64,000 nucleotides of DNA from Roseateles subflavus (GCF_030285365.1 NZ_JASVDS010000005.1:290017-354016), one strand, 5' to 3'; shown: positions 36,606 through 47,284, counted from the stretch's first letter. Program-made: numbers and translations. Notes: generated by a model from the sequence alone, not told the origin.

Positions 36606-38711
36606 TCAGCGAAGCCGTCGCTGCAGCGCTCGCAGGCGCGTCTGCCACTGCCGCCGGGTGGCCCGCAGGGCGGCGCCGTCCGCCGCGGGGGCCGCGGGGG
36701 CCGCGGGGGCATAGCGCTGCCGGTCCCAGTCCCGCAGCAGGGGGGCCAGCTCCTCGGCGAGGGCCCCGTGGCGGGTCTCCAGCAGGGCGGCCCAGCGGGT
36801 GTAGCTCAAGTGCATCGGCGCGTCGACGCCCACGCGGCGCAGGTCCCGCTGCACTCGCAGGCGCTGGCGGGTCCAGGCATCGTGCGGACGGCTCAGCCAG
36901 GCGTTCCAGGCCAGGCCCAGCACCAGCACCGCCGCGATCAGCCCCGCCGCGGCCTGGCCGAGCGCTGTCCAGTCCGGGTTCTCGAAGCCCAGCTTCTGCA
37001 GCAGGTTGAACTGCTCCTGCCTCGAATAGCCGAGCACCCATTGCTGCCAGCGGTTGTCCAGCGTCTCCCAGACGTTGCGCAGCCGGCGCCAGAGATCGGG
37101 GCTCACGGTGCCCAGCACGCTGCCGACCAGGCCGGCAGGCACCTCCAGTGTCTGGCCGAGACGGATGCGGTCCGGGGCCACGGCGGCGGTGGGGTCCACG
37201 CGCACCCAACCCTGGCCGTCCTGCCAGTACTCGGCCCAGGCGTGCGCATTGGACTGACGCACCACCCAGAAGCCGTCCTGGGGTTCCGGGTCCGCGCCCT
37301 GGTAGCCGGTGACGACGCGGGCGGGCACGCCCAGGGCCCGCATCATCACCACGTAGGCGCTGGCGAAGTGCTCGCAGAAGCCCAGGCGGCGGTCGAACCA
37401 GAACTCGTCCACCAGGTGCGGACTCGTCTCGCCATAGCGGCCGGGGGCGAGGGTGTAGGTGAAGGGCTGCTCGTGCAGATGCTTCAGAAGGGCGGCCGAG
37501 TAGGCCTCGGGGCGCCGGGCCTCGGGCTCGCCGGCGAGGCCCGGCTGCTGGGCGAGGCGGCGGGCGAAGGCCAGGCTGCGGGGATTGAGGCCGGGCGGCA
37601 GCGCCCGGTAGTCCGCGAGTTCCACCGGCGCGAGCTGCTGCGGCAGCGCGGTCTGCCCCGTCCGAGCGACCTGCTGGAAGCGCAGCCGTTCCGTGAGCGG
37701 CCGCGGCGCCCGCCAGACGTGCTCACGGTCCAGCTGCACGCGGAACTCGTCCAGGTCCAGGGCATCGCCCGCCTTCCCCGGGGCCTGCTCCAGCATCGGC
37801 AGCAGGCGGATGCGCAGCGGCTCCAGGGTCAGCTCGTAGCGCAGCGTCGGGCCGGCGGCGCGCGCCTGGGCCTGCGCCGGCGGCAGAGGCGGCTCGCCCG
37901 GGGGCAGGGCGTCGGAGGCTGTCCACCGGCGGCCATCGAAACGGCTCAGGACGGTGCCGCGGAAGTACCACTCGCGAGGAGCGGGCTGGCCCTCGATCAC
38001 GCGCAGACGCAGGGCCACGCTGTTGTCGTTGGCGATCTCGCTCATGCTGCCGAACTCCAGGCGATCGGACAGCCCGGTGCGGCCGACGTCGTCCGCCGGC
38101 AGGCCCCACAACGGCCCGATGCGCGGGAACAGCAGGAACAGCGCGACCATCACCGGCAGCCCCCACAGCGTGACGCGCGCCGCCTGGCGGGCGGCCACGG
38201 CGAGGTGCGGCTGGCCGAGCGGCATCTGCGCCAGCACGAGCGCGGTCAGCAGCCCCCAGGTGCAGCCGAGCGTCCACAGCGCGGTCAGCAGGGACTGCGA
38301 ATAGAGGAAGTGGGTCAGCACCAGGAAGAAGCCGAGGAAGAACACCACGAAGGCGTCCCGCCGCGCGCGCAGCTCCAGGGTCTTGAAGCCCATCAGCAGC
38401 ACGAGCAGCGTGATGCCGGGCTCCCGGCCCAGCAGCGTCCGGAACTGCAGGGCGATCAGCACCACGGCCACGCCCAGCACCGCCGCGAGCGTCCAGCGGC
38501 CGGGCAGCGGGCGACTGCCCGCGGCGAGCCAGGCCCGCCAGCCGAGCAGGCCGGCGCCGAGCGCCAGGCTCCAGGGCGGCAGGTGGTCGGCGTGGGGCAG
38601 CAGCGTTGCGGCGATCAGGCCGAGCAGGAAGAAGGTGTCCCGCGCCTCGCGCCCGGGCCGCCGCCAACGGGGATCCTGCCAGGGCCAGGTCTTGCCTGGC
38701 GCGGCGCTCAT
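36606..38711 (-). CDS. tgpA: transglutaminase-like membrane protein (TgpA/DUF3488)
   Basis: A 701-residue protein with six or seven N-terminal membrane helices (about 25-200), a DUF3488 periplasmic portion, a transglutaminase-like domain with Cys446 in RLGFCEHFASAYVVMMRA, His in SNAHAWAEYW and Asp in VRVDPTAAV, then a further helix (about 585-605) and a DUF4129 C-terminal domain. The P. aeruginosa homologue TgpA is essential for growth; its substrate is unsettled. The ATG overlaps the DUF58 stop (ATGA). Third gene of the MoxR operon. Confidence 0.92.
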   Translation of the reverse strand: MSAAPGKTWPWQDPRWRRPGREARDTFFLLGLIAATLLPHADHLPPWSLALGAGLLGWRAWLAAGSRPLPGRWTLAAVLGVAVVLIALQFRTLLGREPGITLLVLLMGFKTLELRARRDAFVVFFLGFFLVLTHFLYSQSLLTALWTLGCTWGLLTALVLAQMPLGQPHLAVAARQAARVTLWGLPVMVALFLLFPRIGPLWGLPADDVGRTGLSDRLEFGSMSEIANDNSVALRLRVIEGQPAPREWYFRGTVLSRFDGRRWTASDALPPGEPPLPPAQAQARAAGPTLRYELTLEPLRIRLLPMLEQAPGKAGDALDLDEFRVQLDREHVWRAPRPLTERLRFQQVARTGQTALPQQLAPVELADYRALPPGLNPRSLAFARRLAQQPGLAGEPEARRPEAYSAALLKHLHEQPFTYTLAPGRYGETSPHLVDEFWFDRRLGFCEHFASAYVVMMRALGVPARVVTGYQGADPEPQDGFWVVRQSNAHAWAEYWQDGQGWVRVDPTAAVAPDRIRLGQTLEVPAGLVGSVLGTVSPDLWRRLRNVWETLDNRWQQWVLGYSRQEQFNLLQKLGFENPDWTALGQAAAGLIAAVLVLGLAWNAWLSRPHDAWTRQRLRVQRDLRRVGVDAPMHLSYTRWAALLETRHGALAEELAPLLRDWDRQRYAPAAPAAPAADGAALRATRRQWQTRLRALQRRLR

Positions 38712-39763
38712 GGCTGCACCTCGTCACCCCGCGCGGCGGCTGCGTCGGGCAAGCCGTGCATCGCGAGGGCGCGCAGGCAGGCCTGCAGGTGGGCGTCACC
38801 CCCATCCGGCGTCAGGCGGACGCCGGGCAGGCGCAGGCCATAGCGCAGGCCCTGGGCCTCGGCGATGCGCGCCCAGGCGCAGAGCCGGGACAGGCGGCCT
38901 TCCTCGTCCAGCCCGGCGGCGTCCTCCCAGCGCAGCCACAGCTCCTGGCCCTGCGGCGTCTGGCGGTCGCGCACCCACCACTGCGGGGCCGCGTCGCCCT
39001 GAGGAAGGGCCTTCTTCCAGTGGATGTCCCGGGGGCGGTCGCCGCGCTGGTAGGGGCGCAGGCCCTGGACCTCATCGCCCCCGCGGCCGCCCTGGGCGGG
39101 CAGGGGCAGCCGCAGGCCCTCACCGCTGCCGGTGGGCAGCGGGGGCGGCGCGGGTTCCGCCTTGGGGTGGACCAGCACACGGCTGGCCGGCCGCCAGTAG
39201 CTCCAGGCCCGGAACAGGCCGAGGGGGAAGCGGGTCTCGATGCGCAGCGTGGGCATCTCGTGCAGGCCGCGCGGCAGCGCCGGCAGCGCGACCTGGACCT
39301 GGGCATGGCCCTGCGCCGGGACGTCGGCCCAGCTCGCGCCGCGCATGGCGTCGGACGGCGTGGACTTGAACGGACGCAGGAACTGCCGCCACTCGCGGCC
39401 GTCGGCCGTCAGCGCGATGCCGTAGCGGGCGGATCCTCGGTTGTGCAGGCGCAGCAGCAGCGGGGCCTCGGCGCCGGCCTCGATGGGCGCGGGCGGGCGC
39501 AGGTCGAGGTCCAGGCCGCGCAGATTGCCGTGCGTGGCGTGCATCGAGGCCAGGCCGGCGCCGGCCAGCAGGAAGCTCAGCGCGAAGCCGAGGCTCAGCT
39601 GCTCGTTGATCGAGGCCACCAGCAGCACGAGCAGCGTGGCGGCGAAGAAGAGCCCGGGCCGCGTGGGGACGATGTAGAGGTTGCGCTGCGTGAGCGCATG
39701 GGTGTCGGCGCGCGGGTGGCGGGCGCTCCACCAACGCTGCCAGCGGCTTGCAGGCGAGGCCAT
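38708..39763 (-). CDS. DUF58 domain protein
   Basis: 351 residues with two N-terminal membrane helices (about 35-75) and a DUF58 domain near residues 240-300, whose conserved GLRPYQRGDRPRDIHWKKAL is intact. These proteins have a von Willebrand A-like character and are thought to act with MoxR ATPases in cofactor insertion or folding. Six bases separate it from MoxR, and it overlaps the transglutaminase gene by four bases. Confidence 0.92.
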   Translation of the reverse strand: MASPASRWQRWWSARHPRADTHALTQRNLYIVPTRPGLFFAATLLVLLVASINEQLSLGFALSFLLAGAGLASMHATHGNLRGLDLDLRPPAPIEAGAEAPLLLRLHNRGSARYGIALTADGREWRQFLRPFKSTPSDAMRGASWADVPAQGHAQVQVALPALPRGLHEMPTLRIETRFPLGLFRAWSYWRPASRVLVHPKAEPAPPPLPTGSGEGLRLPLPAQGGRGGDEVQGLRPYQRGDRPRDIHWKKALPQGDAAPQWWVRDRQTPQGQELWLRWEDAAGLDEEGRLSRLCAWARIAEAQGLRYGLRLPGVRLTPDGGDAHLQACLRALAMHGLPDAAAARGDEVQP

Positions 39764-39769
39764 GGGCGG

Positions 39770-40708
<939 letters not shown>

Positions 40709-40780
40709 AGGCCTCGCACCATAGCGCAAATGCGCGGGGTGCGCTCGGCCCGACAAGAGTTCCTGGAGACCGTGCCCGCG

Positions 40781-41716
40781 ATGTCCACCGCCTTCCTCAG
40801 TCACCCCGACTGCCGCCGCCATGACATGGGCGCCGGCCACCCCGAATGCCCGCAACGTCTGGACGCCATCGACGACTGGCTGATCGCCAACGGCCTGGAC
40901 ATCGCGCTGTCGCGCCATGACGCGCCGCTGGCCCAGCTGAAGGACGTCGAGCTGGCCCACACGCACGGCTACGTGGCCGAGATCCGCGACGTGCTGGAGG
41001 CCGTGGCCGCCAGCGGCGAGTGCAAGGCCATCGACCCCGACACCATCGCCAATCCCTACACCTGGAGCGCGGCCCTGCGCGCGGCCGGCGCGGCCGTGCG
41101 GGCCACCGACCTCGTGCTGGACCGCCAGGCCGAGAACGCCTTCTGCGCGGTGCGCCCGCCCGGCCACCACGCCACGCGCGACCAGAGCATGGGCTTCTGC
41201 TTCTTCAACAACGTCGCCATCGCCGCCCGCCATGCGCTGGACGTGCGGGGCCTGGACCGCGTCGCGGTGGTGGACTTCGACGTGCACCACGGCAACGGCA
41301 CCGAGGACATCCTCGCGGGCGACGACCGTGTGCTGATGGTCGGCATCTTCCAGCACCCGCTCTATCCCTACAGCGGCGCGGTGCCCAAGGGCGAGAACAT
41401 GGTCAACGTCCCCATCCCGGCCTACACGCGGGGCGGGGAGATCCGCGAGATGATCGAGGCCATGTGGATGCCCGCGCTGGAGCGCTTCCGCCCGCAGATG
41501 ATCTTCGTCTCGGCCGGCTTCGATGCCCACCGCGAGGACGACCTCGGCCAGCTCGGCCTCGTCGAGGCCGACTACGAGTGGATCACCCTGCGCATCAAGG
41601 ACATGGCGGCCCGCCACTGCCAGGGCCGCATCGTGTCGGTGCTGGAGGGCGGCTACCATCTGGGGGCCCTGGCGCGCAGCGTGGGAACCCACCTCAGGGT
41701 TCTGACAGGCGTCTGA
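40781..41716 (+). CDS. histone deacetylase/acetylpolyamine amidohydrolase family protein
   Basis: A 311-residue class II-type zinc deacetylase. The active-site block RPPGHHATRDQSMGFCFFNN (about 128-147) has the paired His, VAVVDFDVHHGNGTEDIL (about 163-180) has the zinc Asp and His, and FVSAGFDAHREDDLGQLGL (about 243-261) carries the second zinc Asp. Bacterial members act on acetylated polyamines or other small molecules rather than histones; the substrate is unknown here. ATG at 40781 follows GGAGA. Confidence 0.92.
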   Translation: MSTAFLSHPDCRRHDMGAGHPECPQRLDAIDDWLIANGLDIALSRHDAPLAQLKDVELAHTHGYVAEIRDVLEAVAASGECKAIDPDTIANPYTWSAALRAAGAAVRATDLVLDRQAENAFCAVRPPGHHATRDQSMGFCFFNNVAIAARHALDVRGLDRVAVVDFDVHHGNGTEDILAGDDRVLMVGIFQHPLYPYSGAVPKGENMVNVPIPAYTRGGEIREMIEAMWMPALERFRPQMIFVSAGFDAHREDDLGQLGLVEADYEWITLRIKDMAARHCQGRIVSVLEGGYHLGALARSVGTHLRVLTGV

Positions 41717-41739
41717 TCTTTCCCGGCGCAAGGCGTTCA

Positions 41740-41769
41740 AGGGCGGCTGCAGGCCGCCCTTTCGGTTTC
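41740..41769 (+). terminator. hairpin terminator between the deacetylase and MscS genes
   Basis: AGGGCGGC pairs with GCCGCCCT (41753-41760) around a 5-base loop, followed by a T-rich run interrupted by CGG. It probably ends the deacetylase transcript before the MscS gene, which begins 12 bases further on. Confidence 0.6.
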
Positions 41770-41781
41770 TGAAGAGAGTGC

Positions 41782-43080
41782 ATGAGTACCCAATCCCTTG
41801 ATTTCGAAGAGGTCCAGCGCCTGCTGTCCTCCTTCGCCACCCCCTCGGCCCTGTTGGAGCTGACCCTGATGCTGGGCTGCCTCGCGCTGTCCTGGCTCAT
41901 CGTCTCGCGGCTGAAGCGCTTCGCCCCGGAGCGCCCCGCCTCGGTCCTGTTCGGCAACCACGTGGTCGATGGCGTGCTCTTCCCCGTGCTGGCCCTGGTG
42001 GCGGCTTTCGCCGCCCGGCGGACGCTGCCGCTGCTGGGCATCAAGTCCGCCGTGTTCAAGCTGATCATTCCGGTGCTCGTGTCCCTGGTGGTGATCCGCC
42101 TGACGGCCCGCGTGCTGCGCGCGGCCATGCCGGAGTCCCGCTGGGTCGGCTTCCTGGAGCGCAGCGTCTCGTGGCTGGCCTGGGGCGGCTCCATCCTGTG
42201 GATCACCGGCATCCTGCCGGCCGTGATGGAGGAGCTCGAGAACATCTCCTGGAAGATGGGCTCCACGCAGGTCACGCTGCGCGCCATGATCGAGGGCAGC
42301 CTGACCGCCGTCTTCGTGATGGTGCTGGCGCTGTGGCTGTCGGCCGTCATCGAGGGCCGGCTGCTGCGCAATGCGACGACGGACCTCTCGCTGCGCAAGA
42401 TCGCCGTGAACCTCACGCGGGCCGTGCTGCTCTTCATCGGCCTGCTGGTGGCGCTCAGTGCGGCCGGCATCGACCTCACGGCCCTGGGCGTGCTCGGCGG
42501 CGCGCTGGGCGTGGGCATCGGCTTCGGCCTGCAGAAGCTGGCGGCCAACTACGTGTCGGGCTTCGTGATCCTCGCCGAGCGCTCGCTGCGCATCGGGGAC
42601 ATGGTCAAGGTCGACAACTTCGAGGGCCGCATCTCCGACATCAAGACCCGCTACACCGTCATCCGCGCCCTGAACGGCCGCGAGGCCATCGTGCCCAATG
42701 AGACGCTGATCACGACGCGCGTCGAGAACTCCTCCCTGGCCGACCCCAAGGTGCTGATCACCACGCTCGTGCAGGTCGACTACGCGGCGGACCTCGACGT
42801 CGTGATGCCGGCCCTCGTGGAGGCCGTCTCCGGCGTGCCGCGCGTGCTCCAGGAGCCGGTGCCCACCGTGCAGCTGAGCAACTTCGCCGCCGACGGCCTG
42901 GAGCTGACCGTCGTCTTCTGGATCTGCGACCCCGAGAACGGCCAGGGCGGCGTGCGCTCGGAGGTCAATCTCAGCATCCTGCGCACCCTGCGGCGGATGG
43001 GGGTGGAGATCCCCTATCCGCAGCGGGTGCTGCATCAGGCGGCCGGGCTTACTTCAGCATCTCCTCCAGCGCGGCCTTGA
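41782..43080 (+). CDS. MscS-family mechanosensitive channel
   Basis: 432 residues. About five N-terminal membrane helices, then the pore helix and beta domain: GVLGGALGVGIGFGLQKLAANYVSG spans about 237-261, with the Gly-Ala packing of MscS TM3, followed by ILAERSLRIGDMVKVDNFEG and EAIVPNETLITTRVENSS. Larger than E. coli MscS (286) because of extra N-terminal helices, as in other multi-helix MscS-like proteins. Opens on membrane tension to release solutes at hypo-osmotic shock. The last 32 bases overlap the convergent lipoprotein gene. Confidence 0.93.
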   Translation: MSTQSLDFEEVQRLLSSFATPSALLELTLMLGCLALSWLIVSRLKRFAPERPASVLFGNHVVDGVLFPVLALVAAFAARRTLPLLGIKSAVFKLIIPVLVSLVVIRLTARVLRAAMPESRWVGFLERSVSWLAWGGSILWITGILPAVMEELENISWKMGSTQVTLRAMIEGSLTAVFVMVLALWLSAVIEGRLLRNATTDLSLRKIAVNLTRAVLLFIGLLVALSAAGIDLTALGVLGGALGVGIGFGLQKLAANYVSGFVILAERSLRIGDMVKVDNFEGRISDIKTRYTVIRALNGREAIVPNETLITTRVENSSLADPKVLITTLVQVDYAADLDVVMPALVEAVSGVPRVLQEPVPTVQLSNFAADGLELTVVFWICDPENGQGGVRSEVNLSILRTLRRMGVEIPYPQRVLHQAAGLTSASPPARP

Positions 43081-43939
43081 AGGCGGCGTCGCTGTCGGTC
43101 AGCGTGGCGGTGTAGAACGGGGCGGCGCCGGTGGTGCGGCGCAGCTCGTACTTGTAGGCCGTCGTCTGCTGGGTGAAGGTGATGCTCGAGCTGTCGGTGG
43201 CGGTGATGGTGCCGGTGCGGCTGTCACCGGCCACGGTCAGCGCCAGCGGGAAGCGCGGGGTCTCCAGGCGGAAGGCCAGCTTGTCGATCTGCACTTCGTG
43301 CGTGCGGGTGTCCGGCGTGCCGGTGCGGACCTGCAGCTGGGTGTAGGTGTCCGTGCGGCCGTTGCGGCGCACGCTGGCCTGGCCGCTGGCGTCCAGGCTC
43401 AGGTCCCCGTTGCGGACCAGCTTGAACTGCCCGTTCATCACCTGGTTGCCCGACTGCGCCTGGCTCAGGTAGTCCACGTCGGTGAAGGCGAAGTTGCCAC
43501 CCATCAGGTAGTACACGCCGTTGACCAGGCTGGCGCTGGCGCCGGTGGCGGTGATGGTGCCGCTCTGCACGGTGTAGCTGGCGAAGCGGCAGCCCTGCGC
43601 GGTGAAGGTGTAGGAGCTGCCCTGCAGGCCGACGTTGACGCTGCCGCCCAGGGGGCAGGGATAGCTGCCGGTGAGGCCCTGGGTCGCGATCACGGCACTG
43701 TAGAGGTAGGCAATCATCGTGTTGACGTCGTCCAGCCGGTCGGCGGCCAGGCCGGTCAGCGCCACGGCGTTCAGGTAGTTGCCTTCGTTGATGGTCGCGG
43801 CGATGGGCGTCGGGGTGCTCGGCGTGCCTGCACCGCTGTTGCTGCTACCGCTGCTGCCGCCACCGCCGCCGCAGGCCGCCAGGACCGAGGCGAGGGCCAG
43901 TGAGCTGGACAGGAGAACGCGGCGCTTCAGGATTTGCAT
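43049..43939 (-). CDS. putative lipoprotein of unknown function
   Basis: 296 residues. Signal MQILKRRVLLSSSLALASVL with lipobox LAACGGGG (Cys about 23), then a Gly/Ser/Thr/Pro linker to about 48 and a beta-rich domain of alternating Thr, Val and Gly (GSYTFTAQ-like strands) with two Cys that could pair (about 94 and 116). No family recognised. The 3' end overlaps the MscS gene by 32 bases. Confidence 0.75.
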   Translation of the reverse strand: MQILKRRVLLSSSLALASVLAACGGGGGSSGSSNSGAGTPSTPTPIAATINEGNYLNAVALTGLAADRLDDVNTMIAYLYSAVIATQGLTGSYPCPLGGSVNVGLQGSSYTFTAQGCRFASYTVQSGTITATGASASLVNGVYYLMGGNFAFTDVDYLSQAQSGNQVMNGQFKLVRNGDLSLDASGQASVRRNGRTDTYTQLQVRTGTPDTRTHEVQIDKLAFRLETPRFPLALTVAGDSRTGTITATDSSSITFTQQTTAYKYELRRTTGAAPFYTATLTDSDAAFKAALEEMLK

Positions 43940-44169
43940 GATGGTTCGTAGGAAAAGACCAAAGAAAGTCCGCTCCGGGCGGACGGTCGCTCAGGACGAC
44001 GGTGGCGCAGTGTAGGAGCGATGGCGCGACGGATCGTTGACGGATCCTGCGGGGACGTGGAGCGATGGGCGGTCAGCGAACGACCGTCCACTGCCGCGGC
44101 GCCCCTGTCGTCCGGGAGGGCGCGGCCAGCGGCGCGGACCCGCGCCACCGACGCTGGCGACCGCCCATG

Positions 44170-44193
44170 AAAAACGCGACCCGGAGGTCGCGT
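44170..44193 (-). terminator. intrinsic terminator after the binding-protein gene
   Basis: On the minus strand ACGCGACC pairs with GGTCGCGT around a 4-base loop, followed by a T-run (plus-strand A-run 44170-44174). It lies about 20 bases past the substrate-binding protein stop. Confidence 0.85.
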
Positions 44194-44213
44194 TTGCGTG
44201 GGGCAGGGGAGGC

Positions 44214-45353
44214 TCAGTCCCAGTCGCGGGTGCGCATCACCGAGGCCCAGCGGCCCTTCTCGATGGCGTAGACGCTGATGGTGCCGAAGGCCTGCTCGCC
44301 GTTGGCGTCGTAGCGCAGGCTGGCGGTCACCGGGCCGTGGAGGTCCAGCTCCTTCATGGCAGCCAGCACCTTGGCGGGCGCGGCGCTGCCGGCGCGGATC
44401 ATGGCCAGGGTGATGGAGTGCACGGCGTCGTAGGCGTAGTGGGCGCCGTACACGACTTCCTGCTTCGTGGCCGCGGCGAAGCGGGTCTCGAAGCTGCGGC
44501 CGGCGCTGAACTCGTAGGGCTCGATCACCGGCGAGGTGGAGTAGACGCCGCGGATGGGCATGTCCATCTTGGGCAGCAGATTGGTCTTGATGGTGTCGCC
44601 ACCCAGCAGGACCGCATCACGCAGACCGGCCTTGGCCATGCCCTTGATCAGCGCCTCGACCTGGAAGTCGGCCAGCGTGGTGATCACGCCGTCGATCTTG
44701 GCGGCCGCCATCTTGGCGATCAGGTCGTCGAAGGTGGTGGTCTTGGCGTCCAGGGAGGCCATCAGCGCCGCTTCCTTGCCCTTCTTCTTGAAGAGGGACT
44801 GGACGCCGGCGATCAGGGACTTGCCGTAGGGCGTGCCGTCGTCGACCAGCGCAAAGCGTTCGGCCTTGAGGTTGGCGAGCGCGTAGCTGGCCATGGCCTT
44901 GGCCTGCAGGTCGTCGTTGGCGACGAGGCGCAGGGTGGTCGGCAGGCCCAGCTGGCCGTACTTCGGGTTGGTGGAGATGGCCAGCTGCGGAATGCCCGCG
45001 GCGGCATACACCGGGGCGGCCTCGATGCTGACGCCCGAGTTCAGGTGGCCGATCACGGCCACGACGCCGGCATCGACCAGTTCCTGGGCGACCTTCTTGC
45101 CGGTGGCGGCATCGGACTTGTCATCGCGCGCGACGACTTCCAGCGTGATGTTCTGGTTCTTGACGGAGAAATGAGCGTCGTTGAGCTCCTTCACGGCCAG
45201 CTGCACACCCGCGAGCATGTCCTTGCCGAGGGCGGCCAGCGGGCCGCTCAGCGGTTGTGCCACGCCGATCTTGACCGTGTCCGGCAGGCGCGAGCAGGCG
45301 CCCAGGAAGGGGGCGAGGCCGCCGGCAATGAGGAGGTTTCTGCGTTGAATCAT
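44214..45353 (-). CDS. branched-chain amino-acid ABC transporter substrate-binding protein
   Basis: 379 residues, a periplasmic type I binding protein of the LivK/Peripla_BP_6 class. The signal ends with LLIAGGLAPFLGACSR, which contains a lipobox-like GAC (Cys20). The mature part opens with VKIGVAQPLSGPLAALGKDM (about 27-46), and AVIGHLNSGVSIEAAPVYAA is the ligand-loop region. No permease or ATPase gene is nearby, so it is an orphan component that may serve transporters elsewhere. The ligand could be an amino acid or an aromatic acid. A terminator follows. Confidence 0.9.
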   Translation of the reverse strand: MIQRRNLLIAGGLAPFLGACSRLPDTVKIGVAQPLSGPLAALGKDMLAGVQLAVKELNDAHFSVKNQNITLEVVARDDKSDAATGKKVAQELVDAGVVAVIGHLNSGVSIEAAPVYAAAGIPQLAISTNPKYGQLGLPTTLRLVANDDLQAKAMASYALANLKAERFALVDDGTPYGKSLIAGVQSLFKKKGKEAALMASLDAKTTTFDDLIAKMAAAKIDGVITTLADFQVEALIKGMAKAGLRDAVLLGGDTIKTNLLPKMDMPIRGVYSTSPVIEPYEFSAGRSFETRFAAATKQEVVYGAHYAYDAVHSITLAMIRAGSAAPAKVLAAMKELDLHGPVTASLRYDANGEQAFGTISVYAIEKGRWASVMRTRDWD

Positions 45354-45474
45354 GGGGGCCTTTCGAAAAAGCTGCGCCATTCTAGAAAGGCTGGCGGCCG
45401 CTCGTGGCATGCGGGTGGCAGGAATGCGACTTCCTGTAGCAATTGCTTGAGATTTCCCGGGCCGCAGGCCCATG

Positions 45475-45503
45475 AAAAAAGGCCATCGCGAGGCGACGGC
45501 CTG
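45475..45503 (-). terminator. terminator after fumarase
   Basis: Minus strand AGGCCGTCG ... CGATGGCCT hairpin followed by six T residues (plus-strand A-run 45475-45480), about 45 bases past the fumarase stop. A second inverted repeat (45512-45536, CCCCGAA ... TTCGGGG) lies between them. Confidence 0.8.
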
Positions 45504-45548
45504 TCTTGAGGCCCCGAACTTCGATGAAGTTTCGGGGTTTTCCCTGGG

Positions 45549-47087
45549 TTACGCCACGGTGACGGGGATCTTGCCGATCCGGGCCTTCCATTCCGCCGGG
45601 CCGGTCTCGTGCGCGCTGGTGCCGCCGGCATCCACGGCCACCGTCACCGGCATGTCGGTGACGTCGAACTCGTAGATCGCTTCCATGCCCAGGTCCTCGA
45701 AGCCGACGACCTTGGCCGCCTTGATGGCCTTGGAGACGAGGTAGGCCGAGCCGCCCACGGCCATCAGGTAGGCCGACTTGTGCTTCTTGATGGCCTCGAT
45801 GGCGACCGGGCCGCGCTCGGCCTTGCCGATCATGGCGATCAGGCCGGTGTGGGCCAGCATCATCTCGGTGAACTTGTCCATGCGGGTGGCCGTGGTGGGG
45901 CCGGCGGGGCCCACGACCTCGTCACGCACCGGGTCGACCGGGCCGACGTAGTAGATGACGCGGTTGGTGAAGTCCACGGGCAGCTTCTCGCCCTTGGCCA
46001 GCATGTCCTGGATGCGCTTGTGGGCGGCGTCGCGGCCCGTGAGCATCTTGCCGTTGAGCAGCAGCGTCTGGCCGGGCGTCCAGCTGGCGACCTCGGCGGG
46101 CGTCAGCGTGTTGAGGTCCACGCGCTTGCTCTTGTTGTAGTCCGGCGCCCAGTGCACATCGGGCCACAGGTCCAGGCTCGGCGGCTCGATGTAGCTCGGG
46201 CCGGAGCCGTCCAGCACGAAGTGGGCGTGGCGGGTGGCCGCGCAGTTGGGGATCATCGCGATGGGCTTGGAGGCCGCGTGCGTGGGGAAGGTCTTGATCT
46301 TGACGTCCAGCACGGTCGTCAGGCCGCCCAGGCCCTGCGCGCCGATGCCCAGGGCATTGACCTTCTCGTACAGCTCGATGCGCAGTTCCTCCAGCTTGTT
46401 CTGGGGGCCGCGCTGCAGGAGCTCGTACATGTCGATGTCGTCCATCAGGGCTTCCTTGGCCAGCAGCGCGGCCTTCTCGGCCGTGCCGCCGACGCCGATG
46501 CCCAGCATGCCCGGCGGGCACCAGCCGGCGCCCATGGTCGGGACGGTCTTGAGCACCCAGTCGACGATGTTGTCGGAGGGGTTGAGCATGTAGACCTTGC
46601 TCTTGTTCTCCGAGCCGCCACCCTTGGCCGCGACGATCACGTCCACGGTGTTGCCCGGCACCACCTCCATGAAGACCACCGCCGGCGTGTTGTCCTTGGT
46701 GTTCTTGCGCTCGAAGATGGGGTCGGCCAGCACGGAGGCGCGCAGCTTGTTGTCCGGGTGGTTGTAGGCGCGGCGCACGCCTTCGTTGATGGCGTCCTGG
46801 ATGGAGCCCGGGAAGTCGCCCCAGCGCACGTCCATGCCGATCTTCAGGAAGACGTTGACGATGCCGGTGTCCTGGCAGATCGGGCGCTTGCCTTCGGCGC
46901 ACATGCGCGAGTTGGTCAGGATCTGCGCGATGGCGTCCTTGGCCGCGGCGCTCTGCTCGCGCTCGTAGGCGCGCGCCAGGTGCTGGATGTAGTCGGCCGG
47001 GTGGTAGTAGCTGATGTACTGCAGGGCGGCGGCGACGCTGTCGACGAGGTCGGCGTAGCGGATCGTGACGGTGGAGGAGCTGCTCAT
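45549..47087 (-). CDS. fumA: class I fumarate hydratase
   Basis: A 512-residue oxygen-sensitive [4Fe-4S] fumarase of the tricarboxylic acid cycle, the single-chain class I form (FumA/FumB). Cluster ligands are Cys71 in RPICQDTG, Cys in GAGWCPPGMLGIG and Cys in IPNCAATRHAHF. The C-terminal third carries the conserved MDKFTEMMLAHTGLIAMIGK and the end domain with VGGSAYLVSKAI. Length agrees with the betaproteobacterial form (about 505-515). ATG at 47087 was chosen because the protein homology begins there; the reading frame stays open upstream. Confidence 0.94.
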   Translation of the reverse strand: MSSSSTVTIRYADLVDSVAAALQYISYYHPADYIQHLARAYEREQSAAAKDAIAQILTNSRMCAEGKRPICQDTGIVNVFLKIGMDVRWGDFPGSIQDAINEGVRRAYNHPDNKLRASVLADPIFERKNTKDNTPAVVFMEVVPGNTVDVIVAAKGGGSENKSKVYMLNPSDNIVDWVLKTVPTMGAGWCPPGMLGIGVGGTAEKAALLAKEALMDDIDMYELLQRGPQNKLEELRIELYEKVNALGIGAQGLGGLTTVLDVKIKTFPTHAASKPIAMIPNCAATRHAHFVLDGSGPSYIEPPSLDLWPDVHWAPDYNKSKRVDLNTLTPAEVASWTPGQTLLLNGKMLTGRDAAHKRIQDMLAKGEKLPVDFTNRVIYYVGPVDPVRDEVVGPAGPTTATRMDKFTEMMLAHTGLIAMIGKAERGPVAIEAIKKHKSAYLMAVGGSAYLVSKAIKAAKVVGFEDLGMEAIYEFDVTDMPVTVAVDAGGTSAHETGPAEWKARIGKIPVTVA

Positions 47088-47284
47088 GGTTTGAGTCCGT
47101 GCGTGGGGAGCTGGCGGGGAATGCGCGACAGAAACTGCGGCATCATGCCGGGGCTGGCTTGCATGGCGCTGAAGCCGGGTGGGCTGCGGCGCCTGACGGG
47201 GTGTCAGTGTAACGAAGCCTGGAAAACCCGCAGTCGCCTCGTCAGCAATCATCCGTTCATCGACCCATCCCTCAGGAGGACCCC

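Noticed and set aside
31459..36714. Very long plus-strand frame over the AraC and ImpA-like genes
   Set aside because: Shadow frame of the minus-strand coding region; composition rich in Gly/Arg/His/Gln without motifs.
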